DNA of 64,000 nt from Aurelia coerulea (taxonomy: Eukaryota > Cnidaria > Scyphozoa > Semaeostomeae > Ulmaridae). Position 1 is the first letter of the stretch, and the number at the start of each line of letters is the position of its first letter. The stretch is taken from assembly GCA_039566865.1 (NCBI GenBank), contig CM076959.1, forward strand, positions 18,770,501 through 18,834,500, read 5' to 3'. The translations under genes were made by a program, and so were the position numbers. Shown here one piece after another: positions 12,803 through 25,700 of the stretch. Below the pieces are notes generated by a model, which saw nothing but the letters and a program-made list of their open reading frames with translations, ran no database searches and was not told where the DNA came from.

Positions 12803-12943
12803 TATGCGAAAGATCGCACAAACAGGAGTCAAATTGCCCCAGAAACGTAAAAATCAACGGATCACGTCTGCAATACGTTAGATAGAGAGAGAAGATAAGA
12901 ATGGGTTTTGGTTTTCGAGACCAGCTGTACTTCCTGACACCCG
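12803..12943 (+). other. Candidate non-coding or poison exon
   Basis: The acceptor tttttatctcttctgcag ends at 12802 and the donor gtgagt begins at 12944. All three frames have stops within the 141 bases. Joined to host exon A (phase 0) it would read YAKDRTNRSQIAPET and stop. It lies in the A-B intron. Confidence 0.3.
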
Positions 12944-13342
12944 GTGAGTAAAATGTTTCTGAAGCTAGGAAATTTTTCATGGACATTTAAAAGACAATTT
13001 ATGTAGACTTGCGTTGTTAAATTGAAAGAGAAAATGACAGTGGAAATGTTTATTCCTTGCAATCGATACTTTCTTCTTCCTGTCTTTATTTTGTCCTACA
13101 ATAATCCCTGAAACCTCCATTGTAGCCTGAGATCATGCTAGCCTCACTACACAAGGACCCTCAGCTTACACTCATCTCATTGAAGTGAATTGATGTTGTT
13201 GTTGTCGCTCCAGTCGTTATAGCGTCCATGAGTCTATCAATAGCGATAACCTATGAACATGTAATCAGTCTAAGATGAGGCAGGCAAAAAATAAAGTTTT
13301 CAAAATTTAAAAATGGCCTGTTAAGAAATTTTGTGAAAAAAA

Positions 13343-13538
13343 TATTGATTAATTGATTGATTGATTGATTGATTGTTTGATTGTTTGATTGCGTGAATAA
13401 TTCATTGGTTGATTTGTTAGTTGATCGATTGATTGAGTGATTAGATATTGCTTGATTAATTACATGGTGTATCATGAAATCACAGATCACAAATGAAGGT
13501 TTAATTTAATGATCAAATCATAGTGGATTATTGGTTGG

Positions 13539-13573
<35 letters not shown>

Positions 13574-14030
13574 GTTGGTTGATTGATTGATTGATTGATT
13601 GATTGATCAGTTTGATGGATGGTCCATAGGTCGAGCGACTGAGGCCCTTTTCACACGAGAAAGTAACAGAACAAAACGGAGCGGAACGAACCTTTTTAGG
13701 GGTGCTCATACCCCAACGATTGAATGACAAATTCAAAACTGGAATCGCTTAATTGGTTGATTTGTAGATTTTGGAATAATTGACTGTTTGATTAGTTGAT
13801 TGATTGATTGATTGCCTAATTATATTATTAAGCAGCTTGTTGCTTTTTTGGTTGAGTTAAACATTTGGTGGTCAAGTGAGTTTTGTGGTTGGTTGGCTTA
13901 TTGACTTCATGATTGGTTGAATGATTTATTGATCGGTTGATTGATTGATTGATTGATTGATTGAAAGACTAATTAACCCGTAAACTGATCAGTTGCATTT
14001 TGGCCGACTACTGGGTAGTTGATTGATTGA
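13343..14030 (+). repeat. Cluster of (ATTG)n tracts
   Basis: Tracts at 13343-13390, 13528-13606, 13795-13815, 13930-13965 and 14018-14031, separated by diverged ttg/gattg-rich sequence, suggest an old, broken microsatellite. Confidence 0.8.
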
Positions 14031-15330
14031 TGCAATGATCTCCTCGCGAAGAAAATCTCTGAGATGTGTTGACTGATTCTCTCAGTTTGAATATGATGTT
14101 GAAACTTATTAGCCAATTTACTCATGTTCTGCTTTTAATACAATCTTCTTTAGAAATGACAGCCCGCGCAGTGAAATATAAATGAAGGTTATTTCGAAAC
14201 AGCATGCGAGTCAAAATAACGAATTACATGTGTTAAATAACCACACTGCTCTCCTTGCGGTTTTCAAATCCCTCACTATTGAATGAGATTGAGGATAAAC
14301 TTCTCGCTGTGCAAAACACACTGCTGCAACCAATGACTTCAATATGCTGTACCTGTTGTGTGTTATTGTCCTGGAATCTTTACAACCTGGAACGCATGGA
14401 CTGGGGAATCAGGGAATCACTAACGGGAACTATGGAATGATTTGGCCTTGTAAAATCTATAATTGCGCCAGTAGATGCAGTAAAGAACCACATACAATAT
14501 ACTGCAGATTAAGAAACTCCAGGCTGGCAGATTAAGCACATTTTGTGTAAGAACCCTTATATACTGGTATAGAAGCCATTTCAGCCTCTTACAGAAAATC
14601 ACAAGTTGAGAATGAGGCAAGCGACGACAATCATTGTATACGTCATTTTATCGACATTCCGTGTTGTTGTTATAAATACAGTTGACAATTCCAGGAGACT
14701 TAAAAGATAGTTGACATAGAAGGTTTCAAAAATGTTTTATTTTGACCTTAGTATGTTTTTGTACGTTTCGAACCAAACTTGTTTCATCTTCAGCGAAGTC
14801 ACAAGTTCTTTTTCGTGGGTTTTTTTTTACTGCAGTGCGGATTTTAATTGTGGTAGATTTCTATAATGTAGCACTATCTACTGGTAAAAAAGTAAATTTG
14901 ATAGAGTTTTCCCAGGAACATCCCTCCTAGCTCCCTGATTTTACCATACCGTTATTTTCCCGCTTTGAGATTCCCCATTCCTTGTTACCGCGGTCCACGT
15001 TTTATCCTTTCAGAAATCGCTTATTCATATTGCTTGCATCTTAGCCAAGCTATCTTTGAATAGGCTATGTAAACGCAAGAATTCTCTCTCAATAGGGTGT
15101 GTATACGCGAATCTTTCTTTCAATAGGGTATGCAAACACCAACAGCAATGACTTGAATAGTGTTGTTCTATGCAACCACTTTTCATATTGACTTAAACAT
15201 GAACAATTCTTGTTTCATGTACTTGATAATCAACGTGTGAATTTCCCACTGTTTACTCACTACATTTTACTTGGAAACAGTGAGATGGAATTCTTCTGTC
15301 TTCTGCGCAGTCAAGCTGCTCAAATCTTTC
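14031..15330. other. No feature recognised
   Basis: AT-rich DNA with no convincing exon. A short motif near 15080-15310 (tggaattctt, ctgtcttctgcgcag) recurs at 16150, so 15.1-16.2 kb is partly repetitive. Confidence 0.35.
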
Positions 15331-15838
15331 GTAGGGCTCAAATCTTTAAAAAGGTCGGTGTAAAATTCTATTACAGTTTTCTTTTAATTAAATGGCTTGG
15401 AAGGAACTTAGGGTTGTTGGCTGTAAATCTGCCGTGGAAATTTACTGATATGCTGATTAATTCATTAAATTTGAGGCAATGACGTCATCAAATTTCTAAA
15501 TCCTAAACCAGAAAAGCTACAGATTTCTGCTTGCCACCATATCGTAGACCTTCATAAACTGTGCTTTTCTTTAATATTATACCATTCTTGAAAATTATAC
15601 CATTTTCATCTGTCGTTTTAGGATTTACGATGATTTAAATTTTGTCAAAATGTTCTATGGATTTTTTCAAAAGAACTAAATTGCCGCCATTTTGAAAAGA
15701 ACCAAGATATCACAAAATTGATATGGCAGATTTACAGTAAAGTACCATAAGTTCCTTTCAAGCCATTCAATTCAAAGAAAAATGTCATAGAATGTTACAC
15801 TCGCCTTTTTAAAGATTCGAAAGATTTGTGCCCTATGC
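15331..15838 (+). mobile_element. 'TAGGGCTCAAATC' MITE, full copy 1
   Basis: The left end gtagggctcaaatctttaaa continues as ggtcggtgtaaaattctatt and ggcttggaaggaactta. The right end carries the inverse (ttcctttcaagccattcaat and ccctatg). Arms are about 100 bp or longer. Other copies: 6371-6690, 45071-45581, 47765-48295. Confidence 0.85.
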
Positions 15839-16579
15839 TAAGTTGTGGCCTTTTTGAGACCCAGCCTGTTTCATAGACATTTAAAGATGGGCTTCAAAAA
15901 TGTGAATCTCCAGGCTTTATGTTTTCCTCCTTATCACTCATTCTGCCTGATAACTTCGAGTTTGGATTCTTCTACCTGCGCAATCGAACTGCAGCCCTTT
16001 TGAACTTTTTAAGACCTAGACTGCTTTGCATATCCTATATATACATGGGCTTTAATTTGCTACATTTTCCAGGGTAAATGGCTTTGTAACGCATGATTAA
16101 ACATCATTTATTTAATGTTTACTACTGGATTCTGCTTGGTAACACTGAGCTGGAATTCTGCTGTCTTCTTCGCAGTTGTGCAGCATGTTACACATGCTCG
16201 ATTCCAGCATGGTTTCAGTCGCCAAATTTTCGAAGGTAGACTGCGCTATACTTGGTGAAACACTATTTTCGCGAATTTCTGCGTTTAGATACCCTTATTT
16301 ATTGATTCGGCTTGGTAACTGTACATTCCCGAATAACCTCGAAACGGATTGGCCGATTTTTTCCAGGTAAATTTCTAAAATTGATTGAATATTTCGGGTA
16401 TTCACTAAGATATCAAGCAATGGGTTTGATTTGATAATCAGGAAACAGTTGCCTTTCAAATGCTGTGAGTTTTTTCTAAATCAGCCGGTCCTGTTTGTGC
16501 AAAAGTGCTACTGTTTGAGATGACGTTCTTTTCATATAAATAAAACGTTAACTTTCATCCACAACACGTCTTAGTCTGC

Positions 16580-17170
16580 CATATGGACTAAATTTTGTTT
16601 TAAAACAAGCTTTTTGTTGAATCAGTACATTTATCATGCCTTACGTTTGGATGAAAGTCATTCCAATCTAATGCGTTCCCTCGATTATGATAGACGAATT
16701 CTTGTTGTTTGCTTTCAGACTAAATTTAGCAAAAAGAAAAAGTTTTGATTGAAACTTAAGAATTCCTAAGCATCACTTTGTTCTAAATTTAGTTAGAAAA
16801 GAAACGTAGTTTTGATTGTAAACGAGCTATATTTCTAGGCCATGTTCTTGGATGAAATTTATTCAAATGAGAAACGTACTTTTCTTTGCACATGAAAATC
16901 TAAAACTCACTTTTTGCCTAATTTATTCCAATGATAAACGTACTATTCATTGTGAGGGAGCAGTTTTCACGCGTCACTTTTTGGCTAATTTATTCCAATG
17001 ATAGGCAAACTTCTCATTGTAAAGGCTTACTTCTAAGGCCTTCCTTTTGGACTAAATTTATTCAAATGAGAAACGTAATAATCATTGTGAAAGAGTACTT
17101 TCTAGGCCTTCCTTTCGGACTAAATCTATTCAAATGTGCAAGTTAATTTTCATTGTAAACGAGAACTATT
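16580..17170 (+). repeat. Diverged tandem repeat, unit about 65 bp
   Basis: Variants of ggactaaatttattcaaatg followed by agaaacgta and cattgtgaaagagta recur near 16853, 16915, 16982, 17048 and 17118, with older copies back to about 16580. Confidence 0.7.
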
Positions 17171-17969
17171 CAATTCGTAAACCTGTGCACGTATTCAATC
17201 AATTTCGAAATTCAATGAAATTAGTTTACGCGAGAGGACGTGAAAAATCTGCTTGCGTTAATGAACCATCTTGCGAGCTAGGCCCGCTGCGAGACGAGAT
17301 CTTTTATTTCCTTTCCTATGACCTTTGTTTACTGAAAAACTGGGCTGATTTAAAATTTCACTCTACACGAAATGACTCATATGAGTCAAAACGGAAATTT
17401 CTCATTTGAAACTGTTTTAATGAAATCTTTTTAGGAATAATGCAGAAATCAGGTCAAAATTTCCCTTAGGCACATTAAGCCAATGATAGCGCTATTTTCC
17501 TCTGTTGCTCTCAACTGTAGGTTATCTATTGCATTACTGATCCTCAGGAGGTTCAACCAGTACTCGCTAACCAAAACATGTGTGTTCATTCAAATTTTAC
17601 CGTATTGATGCAGGTATAACGGCAACACGATTATTTTGTCAGCATTTCTTGTAGAATTATAATCATTATAAATCCTATACGAATAGTTGAAACTCGGTAC
17701 AATCTTCAACAAACCGTAGTTTATGAATGTCTATAGTATGGTGGTAAGAAGCATAGCAATTTGATGACATCACAACCTCAAAACTGGTTGAAACGTAAAA
17801 AAAACCCCATCAGATAAGCGATTGGCAGATAGCGATCAATGTGATCGTAGATAGTGATCGTAGAAAGTGATCGTTGAAAGTGATTGTTGCTCAAACACCA
17901 ATAGCCCATGCATTCTTCATATGTTAGAATCAATGGGCGTAACTTTTTGAGCCACGTAACCTAATATGT

Positions 17970-18660
17970 GATAGACGTAGTAAAGTGGTTGAAAGAGAAA
18001 ATGAGAGAAATCGAAAAATGTAGTGGTAGAAATCGCAGCTAAGAGATCATGAGCTGGTACGAAACGTCGACATTTGAAACTGCACGCTTTTGAGGGCCTA
18101 AATTTCAAGCTTCCTGCAAAGCCTTGTTGTATAGAATAACTGCAAAACGAAGAGACTGTTCGAAAAGAAAATTAAAGAAATCGTGTGGCAAAAAGCGAAG
18201 CTATAAGACATTGAGCTGGGCACAGCATTAAAGGGTCTGTTTCATCCAGCATGCTTTGCACGTGCCGTCTCTTGGTTGTCCTTTCTTGCCAGGAAAGTGG
18301 CATGAAAATGGCGTCAACAAAGGCCAACCAAGAGACGGCACGTGCAAGGCATGCTGGATGAAACAGACCCTTTAACCTTGACACTGCAGATTTTTGAAGA
18401 AATGGGCCTAAATTCCATCCTGTCTCCGAAGCTGTATTGTTTAGAATAATAAAAAAGTGAAGGAACTGGTTAAAAAGAAATCGAGAGAATTTAGAGAAGC
18501 TTTAAAGGTGGATCTTATTTATTAGATAGGCGTAAACTTTTGAAACAGGTTTCAATAAAATGGGCCTAAGTTTAAAGCTACCTCCGGCTTTCCATTTATT
18601 GGAATAACTGCTGAACGAAGGAACTGGTCGAAAAGAAAACTCGAGAAATCGAAGAAATGT
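17970..18660 (+). repeat. Diverged tandem repeat of about 165-180 bp, interrupted by a MITE
   Basis: Four units marked by ctggtcgaaaagaaaa and gagaaatcg near 17975, 18156, 18465 and 18625. Spacing is 181, 309 and 160; removing the 144 bp MITE insertion makes the middle value 165. Confidence 0.75.
18232..18371 (+). mobile_element. TTAA-flanked fold-back MITE, 140 bp
   Basis: Near-complete inverted repeat starting AGGGTCTGTTTCATCCAGCA, flanked by TTAA on both sides (18228-18231 and 18372-18375), as with piggyBac-type insertion. It interrupts one unit of the surrounding tandem repeat. Confidence 0.85.
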
Positions 18661-18679
18661 TATGGACTTACCAAATTAT

Positions 18680-21504
18680 CAAGTTCATTTCAAAGTTCTG
18701 ATTACGTATAAATTATCAATGGAAGTGCGAGCAATAGTTTACACTGATTTACAAACGAACTTCTTTCCTTTATTTACACAAAACGTCAAGTCAACACAAG
18801 TTAACTACTTGTTTCTATATACAATGAATGAGTTAGAATAAAACCGGTAAATTTCATGGGTTTCATGGGAAAAGTCTATTCTGGAGGGTTGCAAATTTGT
18901 CTACATTTTTCTGAAAGCGTCTAAGTTAGAGAGTCTAAATTATGAAAGGGTCTAAATTATGAAGGCAAATTTTTGAAGGAGGACTTCAAAATTTGGAAGA
19001 AAAATTTTGAACTGTTTTCTTCTTAATATGAGGACATATATTTTGATAGAAAAGTCCCCAGGTGCTCAAATGTAAAAGCAAACTCTTTCGCCAAAGAATT
19101 TGCAACAAAAACTTTGGTACATTTTGATGCTTAATGGAAATCTTTGGTGATGACATTTGGGACAATTTCGTGAAAATTTAAAACATTTTTCGCAACAACA
19201 TTGATTTGCTTCAATCTCAAATTAAATTAATTTTAGTCATTTGAAGTTTTATGAAGGTATTTATGAAGAGGAAAACGCAAAAATTCGTCTAAATTCCTTG
19301 GCAAGAAATAATTTTTATTCCATTACGTGTTGGGCAAATGTCTCAAACGTTGTTGCCTTCGTTTTCAGAGAATATACAACGTTTTTGGTGTGCAGAAACA
19401 GCCCTGTTGAATCTGTGTAGTTGTGTCTTGAAACCCATGAAATTTAACGCCTAACTGTTAGTGAATGTTATTTGTCCAAACAATTATACGTAACTTTTCA
19501 GTCAAATGTTCATAATTTACTATAATGACTGATGAAAATTCGTTACTCTGACTCGTGAATGCATTTAAGGATATGTTTAAATCTGCAATATTTAAATCAC
19601 TAGATGAGTATCTTAAACTGTAATGCTTTACTTTCTACTCTCATAATCGCTGGCAATCACTCGATAGCCATTTTCACGCAGGGCTGAAATTTCAGACGGT
19701 CTGAAAATCGAATTTGGCCTAAGCGAAGAAAATGGGTCCACATTGCAGTACGTACACTGATAGGAAAGTTTTACTTTAGTTGTGCTGTTCAACTATTTCG
19801 CCTTGGACCTTAGTTTCCATTTAGGCCAAATTTGATTTTCATACAATCTGAAGTTGTAGCGTGCCCGCAAAGGATCCTGGGTGACAATGGCTGTTTAAGT
19901 CCTGGTCAAACGGTGTTTGCTAAACAATGGAAATGTGCTTGCCAGGCAAAAATGTCTGTCCGTTCGGCCACGTTGCAAAATATTTCCCAGCAAACATGTT
20001 TGCACATGACAGGCAGAAAATGTTTTTGAAATTTTCAAAAACATTGCCAAATGAATAGTATTTAATTCTACTTAAAAAGCAATATTTTGCGACGCTGCCA
20101 AACGGGAAAAAATTGTCTGGGAAGCAAGTTTCAACAATTTAGTGATCGATGTTTCCGCGTTTCGCCTGCGGCTTCTGAACGGGTAATTTGAAGTCATGAA
20201 ACCTTTACTTTCTCTTCTGAAAACAACCAACATTTTGAGACGAGAACTGAAACCAAAAACTTTTATCCGTACGATGAAAATTTGTCCCATGATGCACAGC
20301 GTTAAGCGCCTTCTATTTAACTGCGGAATGGTTTATTTTATCTTGAGTTTTGAATGGAAACACACTCATTCCACAGGGTAAAACGGGTTTTTTGTTGCTA
20401 TAAAACCATTTTTTTTCTTATCATAAAACAGCACAATAATCACAGTTTCTAGAAGAAAAAAGGGAATCATAGGCCCACCTGGCAGCTATCTCAGTACATT
20501 GACAATTTTATCTCGAAGTTCTTAGTGAAATTCAAACGCCTTTCTGGTGTCTCTAAGTTAGTCCTCTGCTAAAACTCATTGAAACACTAATTCGCCAAAA
20601 AGGGTCTGTTATTCTCAAACTGTCGTTGATGCAGTGATGTCCCAGAGGGGGAACAAAGCTGTGAGCGGAATATTCGAAGTCTAGAGCTAAATTCGACTGT
20701 GATGTATTGTTAAAAATCGGACAACCTACCCAGAAATTTTTACCGCAGAAAATTGTACGGATGTTAGTTTTTAATAACAACAGGAGGGGAGTATTACTGT
20801 GGTCATTAAAAGCTAGTTGAAGCAATTCTATATTATTTTTCTTGTTTCACTGTAGGCACGTGGTCAACCGTGTACACTCGCTTTTTTATATTCGAAACAG
20901 ATCGTTGCAAGACTTTGCTATGGATTAAAATTTGAGGTGGTTTTTTGTTGCCGAAAATGAAAAAAATCGTCTAATTTTCATGCTCCAGTTTTCATGTAAA
21001 CTTACACCGACAGATCGTTTCAAAACCTCGTTTATAGCCTTGATTTGAGAGGTAAAAGCTTCCAAGTCTGACCCTGCCTTAACATGTACAGAAATTTAAA
21101 TGGATCTTTTGTAAAATGGAAGGATGAATTTTAATTGCACATTCATTCTCTTTGCTTCCTGTTAATACTTCGAGCTCAAAAAGTTTGCAGGCTTTTGACG
21201 ATTTTTTTCAAAAGTTCGAGCTTAAATCATTTGAGAGTTAATAAAGATTGAAGTCTTTTAAGTTAGCTCTTCACACGCAAAACAACATCGAAACATCATC
21301 CGAAAAACTAGACGTGAAAATATGAAGAGTTTCGCACCAAGGCGTGCCTTGCGTGTTCTCTCGTGCCGTTCGAGTCCTTCGATCACGGTATTTTGAAGTT
21401 CAAGTTGCTGAGAGTGAACTTTCAAGTAGATGATATCAACACCCTTTTGAGATTTGACGATTTTTGACTTTGATAAATCAACTGTTCTTAATTTTTAATC
21501 CTAG
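18680..21504. other. No gene recognised
   Basis: Apart from the inverted repeat at 19.7 kb, AT-rich DNA with short open frames; no exon with both good splice sites seen until host exon B. Confidence 0.35.
19682..19861 (+). mobile_element. Inverted repeat of 180 bp (MITE-like)
   Basis: Arms of about 38 bp: gctgaaatttcagacggtct with gaatttggcctaa at the left, matched by ttaggccaaatttgattttc with ctgaagttgtagc at the right. Confidence 0.55.
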
Positions 21505-21584
21505 GTATTTGCCGCTTGCTTGAAACGGATCAAGTGTGAGGTTTTTTGTATAATTGCACCGACGGACGCGGCTCGGCAACTTGG
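21505..21584 (+). CDS. Host-gene exon B
   Basis: The acceptor cttaatttttaatcctag ends at 21504; the donor gtaaga begins at 21585. Starting in phase 0 as exon A requires, it reads 26 codons (VFAACLKRIKCEVFC, IIAPTDAARQL) and leaves GG. GC content and CpG use are higher than the flanking DNA, as expected of coding sequence. The GG is completed by the first base of exon C to give Gly. No family recognised. Confidence 0.6.
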
Positions 21585-22692
21585 GTAAGAAGAGGGAAAG
21601 TTTTTGGTCAGTCTCTTTGAAGCATCATGCATAATTACTGGGAAAAGTTTGATCAATCGTTGTAGAACTTTTAAAATCAACTGGTCGTTTCTTTAACTTT
21701 ATTCTAGCTGCGAAATCTGATTTTCGAACGGTAGAGACGGTAGAAATTTATGTTAACAGCCACAACACAGTTCAGAAATTCGGCTAAGCATTTATTTTTT
21801 CGGCTGATACAGTAATTTGGAAACGTCTTGGCTAATAACATCGGAAAGCATTTTAGTCAATCCTCTCTTGATCCTGTAAAAGTACGAATTCTTTCCTCAA
21901 CCCGCTCTGTCTCGAAACTAAATCTCTGGTTCGAACTATCGGAAAACGAGCTTGATAGCACATTTTGAATGCTTAAAAATTTTGAAGACGGTTCTCCTCG
22001 GCTCGAGGAAGCGACTGATATCCGGGACGTTTTCAAGCAATTTTTTTACACCAGGCGAAATTGCCATGCGTTTTCTTTAGATTTTGGCTTCAAGTTTCAA
22101 ACGAAATCTTAAGTTTGAAACTATCAGAAAATAAACCTGCTGATAGCAAACATAAAACGGTTAGGACGAAATCTTGCTGAATCCCCTACTGTTAATGACT
22201 TTCCATAAATCCGTTGATATTTCAAAATTTGCCGACTTATCCTCGCGAGGATTCGACATTTTTTCATATCGTTTGTCAAATGCTCGTCATATTTGCAGAT
22301 TGTTTCTTGCTATACTTAGTTCAAATTCCCTTAAAACCTTAAAACTACAAACGAAGACCATGCGCATTTAGAAGGGCAACGAGAGCTGTATATTTCCCCT
22401 GTTTCTTTTGTCGTTGTCACATCACCTAACTCGAGTTTCTTGTTTTGTTCCTTCTAGTATAACTACTTACATGATCAACATAGCTTGATGCAAGCTGATA
22501 TGAGTGCCGTCCGAGTGAAGTTCAAAATACGGTTATTTTATCAACACATCGTCAATGATTGTAGATAAGGTTTAGTTGACTCGTGTGATATTTGGAATGC
22601 TGTATGTAGATGGAAAATGTTTAGTGCTGTGGCGAGTAGCAAGGGTCCATTCATTGCTGTAAACGATGGCTTGCGCGGGAGAGAAATCGCTT

Positions 22693-22752
22693 TCAGGCAG
22701 ACGAACGTTTTACAGCGAAGAAGCCTTCTCGATGTGCTGATAAGATTTTGAA
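22693..22752 (-). CDS. zic: Probable Zic exon 3 (short C-terminus)
   Basis: A good acceptor (gatttctttttcag) ends at 22753, 183 nt downstream of the exon 2 donor gtaagt. In the phase that donor requires, the frame reads 19 residues (starts [10 protein letters not shown], ends KRSSA) to a TGA at 22695-22693. The sequence has no recognised motif. A different downstream exon, or no splicing at all, is possible; the strength of both splice sites is the only support. Confidence 0.45.
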   Translation of the reverse strand, partial: FKILSAHREGFFAVKRSSA

Positions 22753-25700
22753 CTGAAAAAGAAATCAACTTGCCAATTTGTGCAAGATATTCCTAAATTG
22801 TTCCGTTATAAATTTCTCTCCCTTACAAGCCGACCGTTCAGTAGCTAACGAGCTTTCTCTAAGATTGCCGCGCTATACGAAGCAAAATTGCGAAATTGAT
22901 TTAAGCTAGGAGAAATTGATGTTCTACCAACTTACAGAATGAGGTGTTTCCGGGCTCATTGCGATATTACTGTCCGGTTTTGTTATTTCTTTGTTGCTTG
23001 CAACAGTAACTGGCTCAATCTTCCCGTGTAATTTCATGTGTTTCCGCAATGAACTTGGATGCGTGTATGTTTTATTGCAGCCATCGACTTTGCAAACGTA
23101 CGGCTTATCAGATGTGTGTACATGGCTGTGTTTCTTGCGATCACTGCTGTTTGCAAATCGTCTTCCACACCCCTCGAACTCACAGATGAATGGCTTTTCA
23201 CCTACGGAGATAAAAAACATTATCAACAATCTGTTGCTGGGCTCTATTTCAGAAAGTTTTGAGCGCCATACTGCGTTGTACAGGTTTCTCTCATTGTTTT
23301 TCCGCTCGCGCGGTCAAGGAGGCCGTTTCGACCACATTTGTTTCGCCTTAAATCACAGTGAATCTCTTGAGGAGTAATACTGAAACCTTTACAATCCAAA
23401 TGGGACTTTAGAAATAGAAATGAAACATGTATAGTGCAAATGAAACCTTTGCAATGACGGTTAACATAAATAGAAACTTTGTGATGCACGGGAAACCTTT
23501 AAAACGCAAAGGAAACGTTTGCAATGTTGCAAAACCTTTGTGCAATGCTGTTGAACTTTTTTTCAAACCCTTGCAACACGAATGAAACCTATATAAGGGA
23601 GCTGACGCTCCTACAAGGCAGGTGAAACCTATGTAATGCTTCTTCATCATATCTTCCAATGCGTATGAAAACGGGGGGGGGGGGTACTTGACCAGGTTTT
23701 GGTCGGGGACGTGCCATCGAAGCTTCAAAAACATACCCGTTCCTTATACCAATTTTGCGAAAAAGTATACCCGACTTTATACCAATTTTGCGAAAAAGTA
23801 TACCCGACCTTATACCAATTTTCCGAAAAAGGCAGGTGAAACCATATATCAGCATATCTTCCAATGCGTATGAAAAGTTGAAAAGTTCAGCGATAGCGAA
23901 ACCATTCTGATGCCTATGAAACCTTTACAAAGCTAAAGCTTCATTTTATGAACATTTGCCGTGCTGGTAACTGCCTGCTATCATTAGTAAACCATTTCTC
24001 ATTCTGGTAAACTAAGATCTATGGTCAACTTTAAACCCCTTTTGATGCGAACAAGCTTATCAGGCTTACGTGCAAGAAATTATGAATTAAATAAACTCCA
24101 GTCGAGCAGTAGAGGGTAGCAACAGCTAAGAATTGGGAAAGCTTATGGTTAGACGCCATGCCATGTGTTACGGGCTTTCAAATTGTTGATTTCTTGGATT
24201 GAAAGGTGATTTGTTGTGCCGTAAAGCCCTCGACAGAATAGCACGCTAAACTATCCTTCGTCGCTGTACTGTGCAGTTAAGCGTTCTACCAGGATAGCAT
24301 AATCAGCAAATTACTGTTGCTGTCCACGAGAAACTGCTTGCCGCTTTTTGTTGGAGATAAAAATCGATTGATCTCGCTAGCAAAATGGGCTCAAAAGAAT
24401 TCATCGCAGGAACACCATTGTTGATAACCAGTCCCTCAGCTGGGCGTCCGGGAAATATGGAAGACATGTGAAGACCATGGGGTTTGTTTTCCCAGGTAGC
24501 AACTGATATCACAAAACCAAAATCTTTTCAGTTGTAAGAAACATTCTTACAAAATTCAGCAAATATACTCATCTGAATATAGGACGATTTAAGCAAGAAG
24601 TCTTTGTGTCTTAGTGCAAAGTTGTCTCTCTTGGAGAACATAGGCGCTATTTAAAATCTGAAGCAAACATAAGAGTTGATGAACAATATTTATCCTAGCA
24701 TAGCATTCCCGCCTTTTTCTCGTTATATTCTTTTGGATATGTATCCCATTCTTTTATCGTTTCTTACATATATCTCTGCTACTTGGCCTGTCTCTCACTC
24801 TCACAATTTGCTTTACTGTTTTCGAGATTTTTGAATTGGCAAATGGATTAAACTTTTCACGCCATCAAGACAGCTTCCTAGAAGAATCTCTAGGGATTTA
24901 TAGTTAAATACATCTGATAAAATCATGCAACTTTGTCAAACTTTTCAAAGATGAAATCAAGCGCTTTTCACGATTGATAATTGATAAAGGGTAGATGAAA
25001 TTGTTCTTTGATTTTTACAGTGAAGGAGAGGAGCAATGAAGGTTGCTTTCATTGGCTCCAGAATGCCAGTATGGAATGTAGGATTTTTGAACCATTGGCA
25101 ATTCTAACAAAATAATGGAAAATCCGGAGGTATTATGTGCACCTGATCCGAAGATTAGAGATTGTGCACGAAGTTGTGCAGCTGAAGAAGTCTTTCCATA
25201 CTGGCCAGAATGCTTTTATAAAATCAAGCCATTTTCATGACAATTAGCAAAACGTTGATGAAATAATTCTTTAATTCTGACAATTAAGAGCAAGCCCAAC
25301 AAAGTTGGCTTTAAGAGCAATGGAGAGGAAAGGAGCTTATTAGATCTAATAGCAACAAGCGTTTCTGTATACTTGTGTTAAAAGCTTACGAGTTTCCTAA
25401 CCGTAATCCCATTTGTGAAGTTTGCAAATTACTTTTACCGCCATTTGTAAACCTTTGAACAATTAGATTGACCAATGATTCTATCGAATTTATAATCTAT
25501 TTATGAAAGTCAAATAACCATATTGGGTAACCGACCATAGAGCATGTGAACCGAATAGCACAACCCTCGTTCGGATGAACCATGTGAATATGTGAACAGC
25601 CAGGCCAGGCCAGGCCAGGCCAGGCCAGGCCAGGCCAGGCCAGGCCAGGCCAGGCCAGGCCAGGCCAGGCCTAAGAATTGGCTGGTTTTCGAATAAACTC

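Noticed and set aside
15210..15482. Open frames with AQIFKKVGVKFYY and IKWLGRNL, shared with 45065-45256
   Set aside because: The shared peptide comes from copies of the same MITE; no start, splice or coding pattern supports a protein.
16176..16366. Open stretch bounded by ctgtcttcttcgcag and gtaaat, phase-compatible with host exons A and C
   Set aside because: The acceptor region is part of a local repeat (similar sequence at 15290), the peptide does not look coding, and exon B at 21505-21584 fits the same phases with stronger signals.
24303..24512. 69-codon minus-strand frame in Zic intron 1 ([20 protein letters not shown]...)
   Set aside because: It looks somewhat protein-like, but Zic exon 1 joins exon 2 in the conserved HTGEKPF linker, leaving no place for it, and no independent signals were seen.
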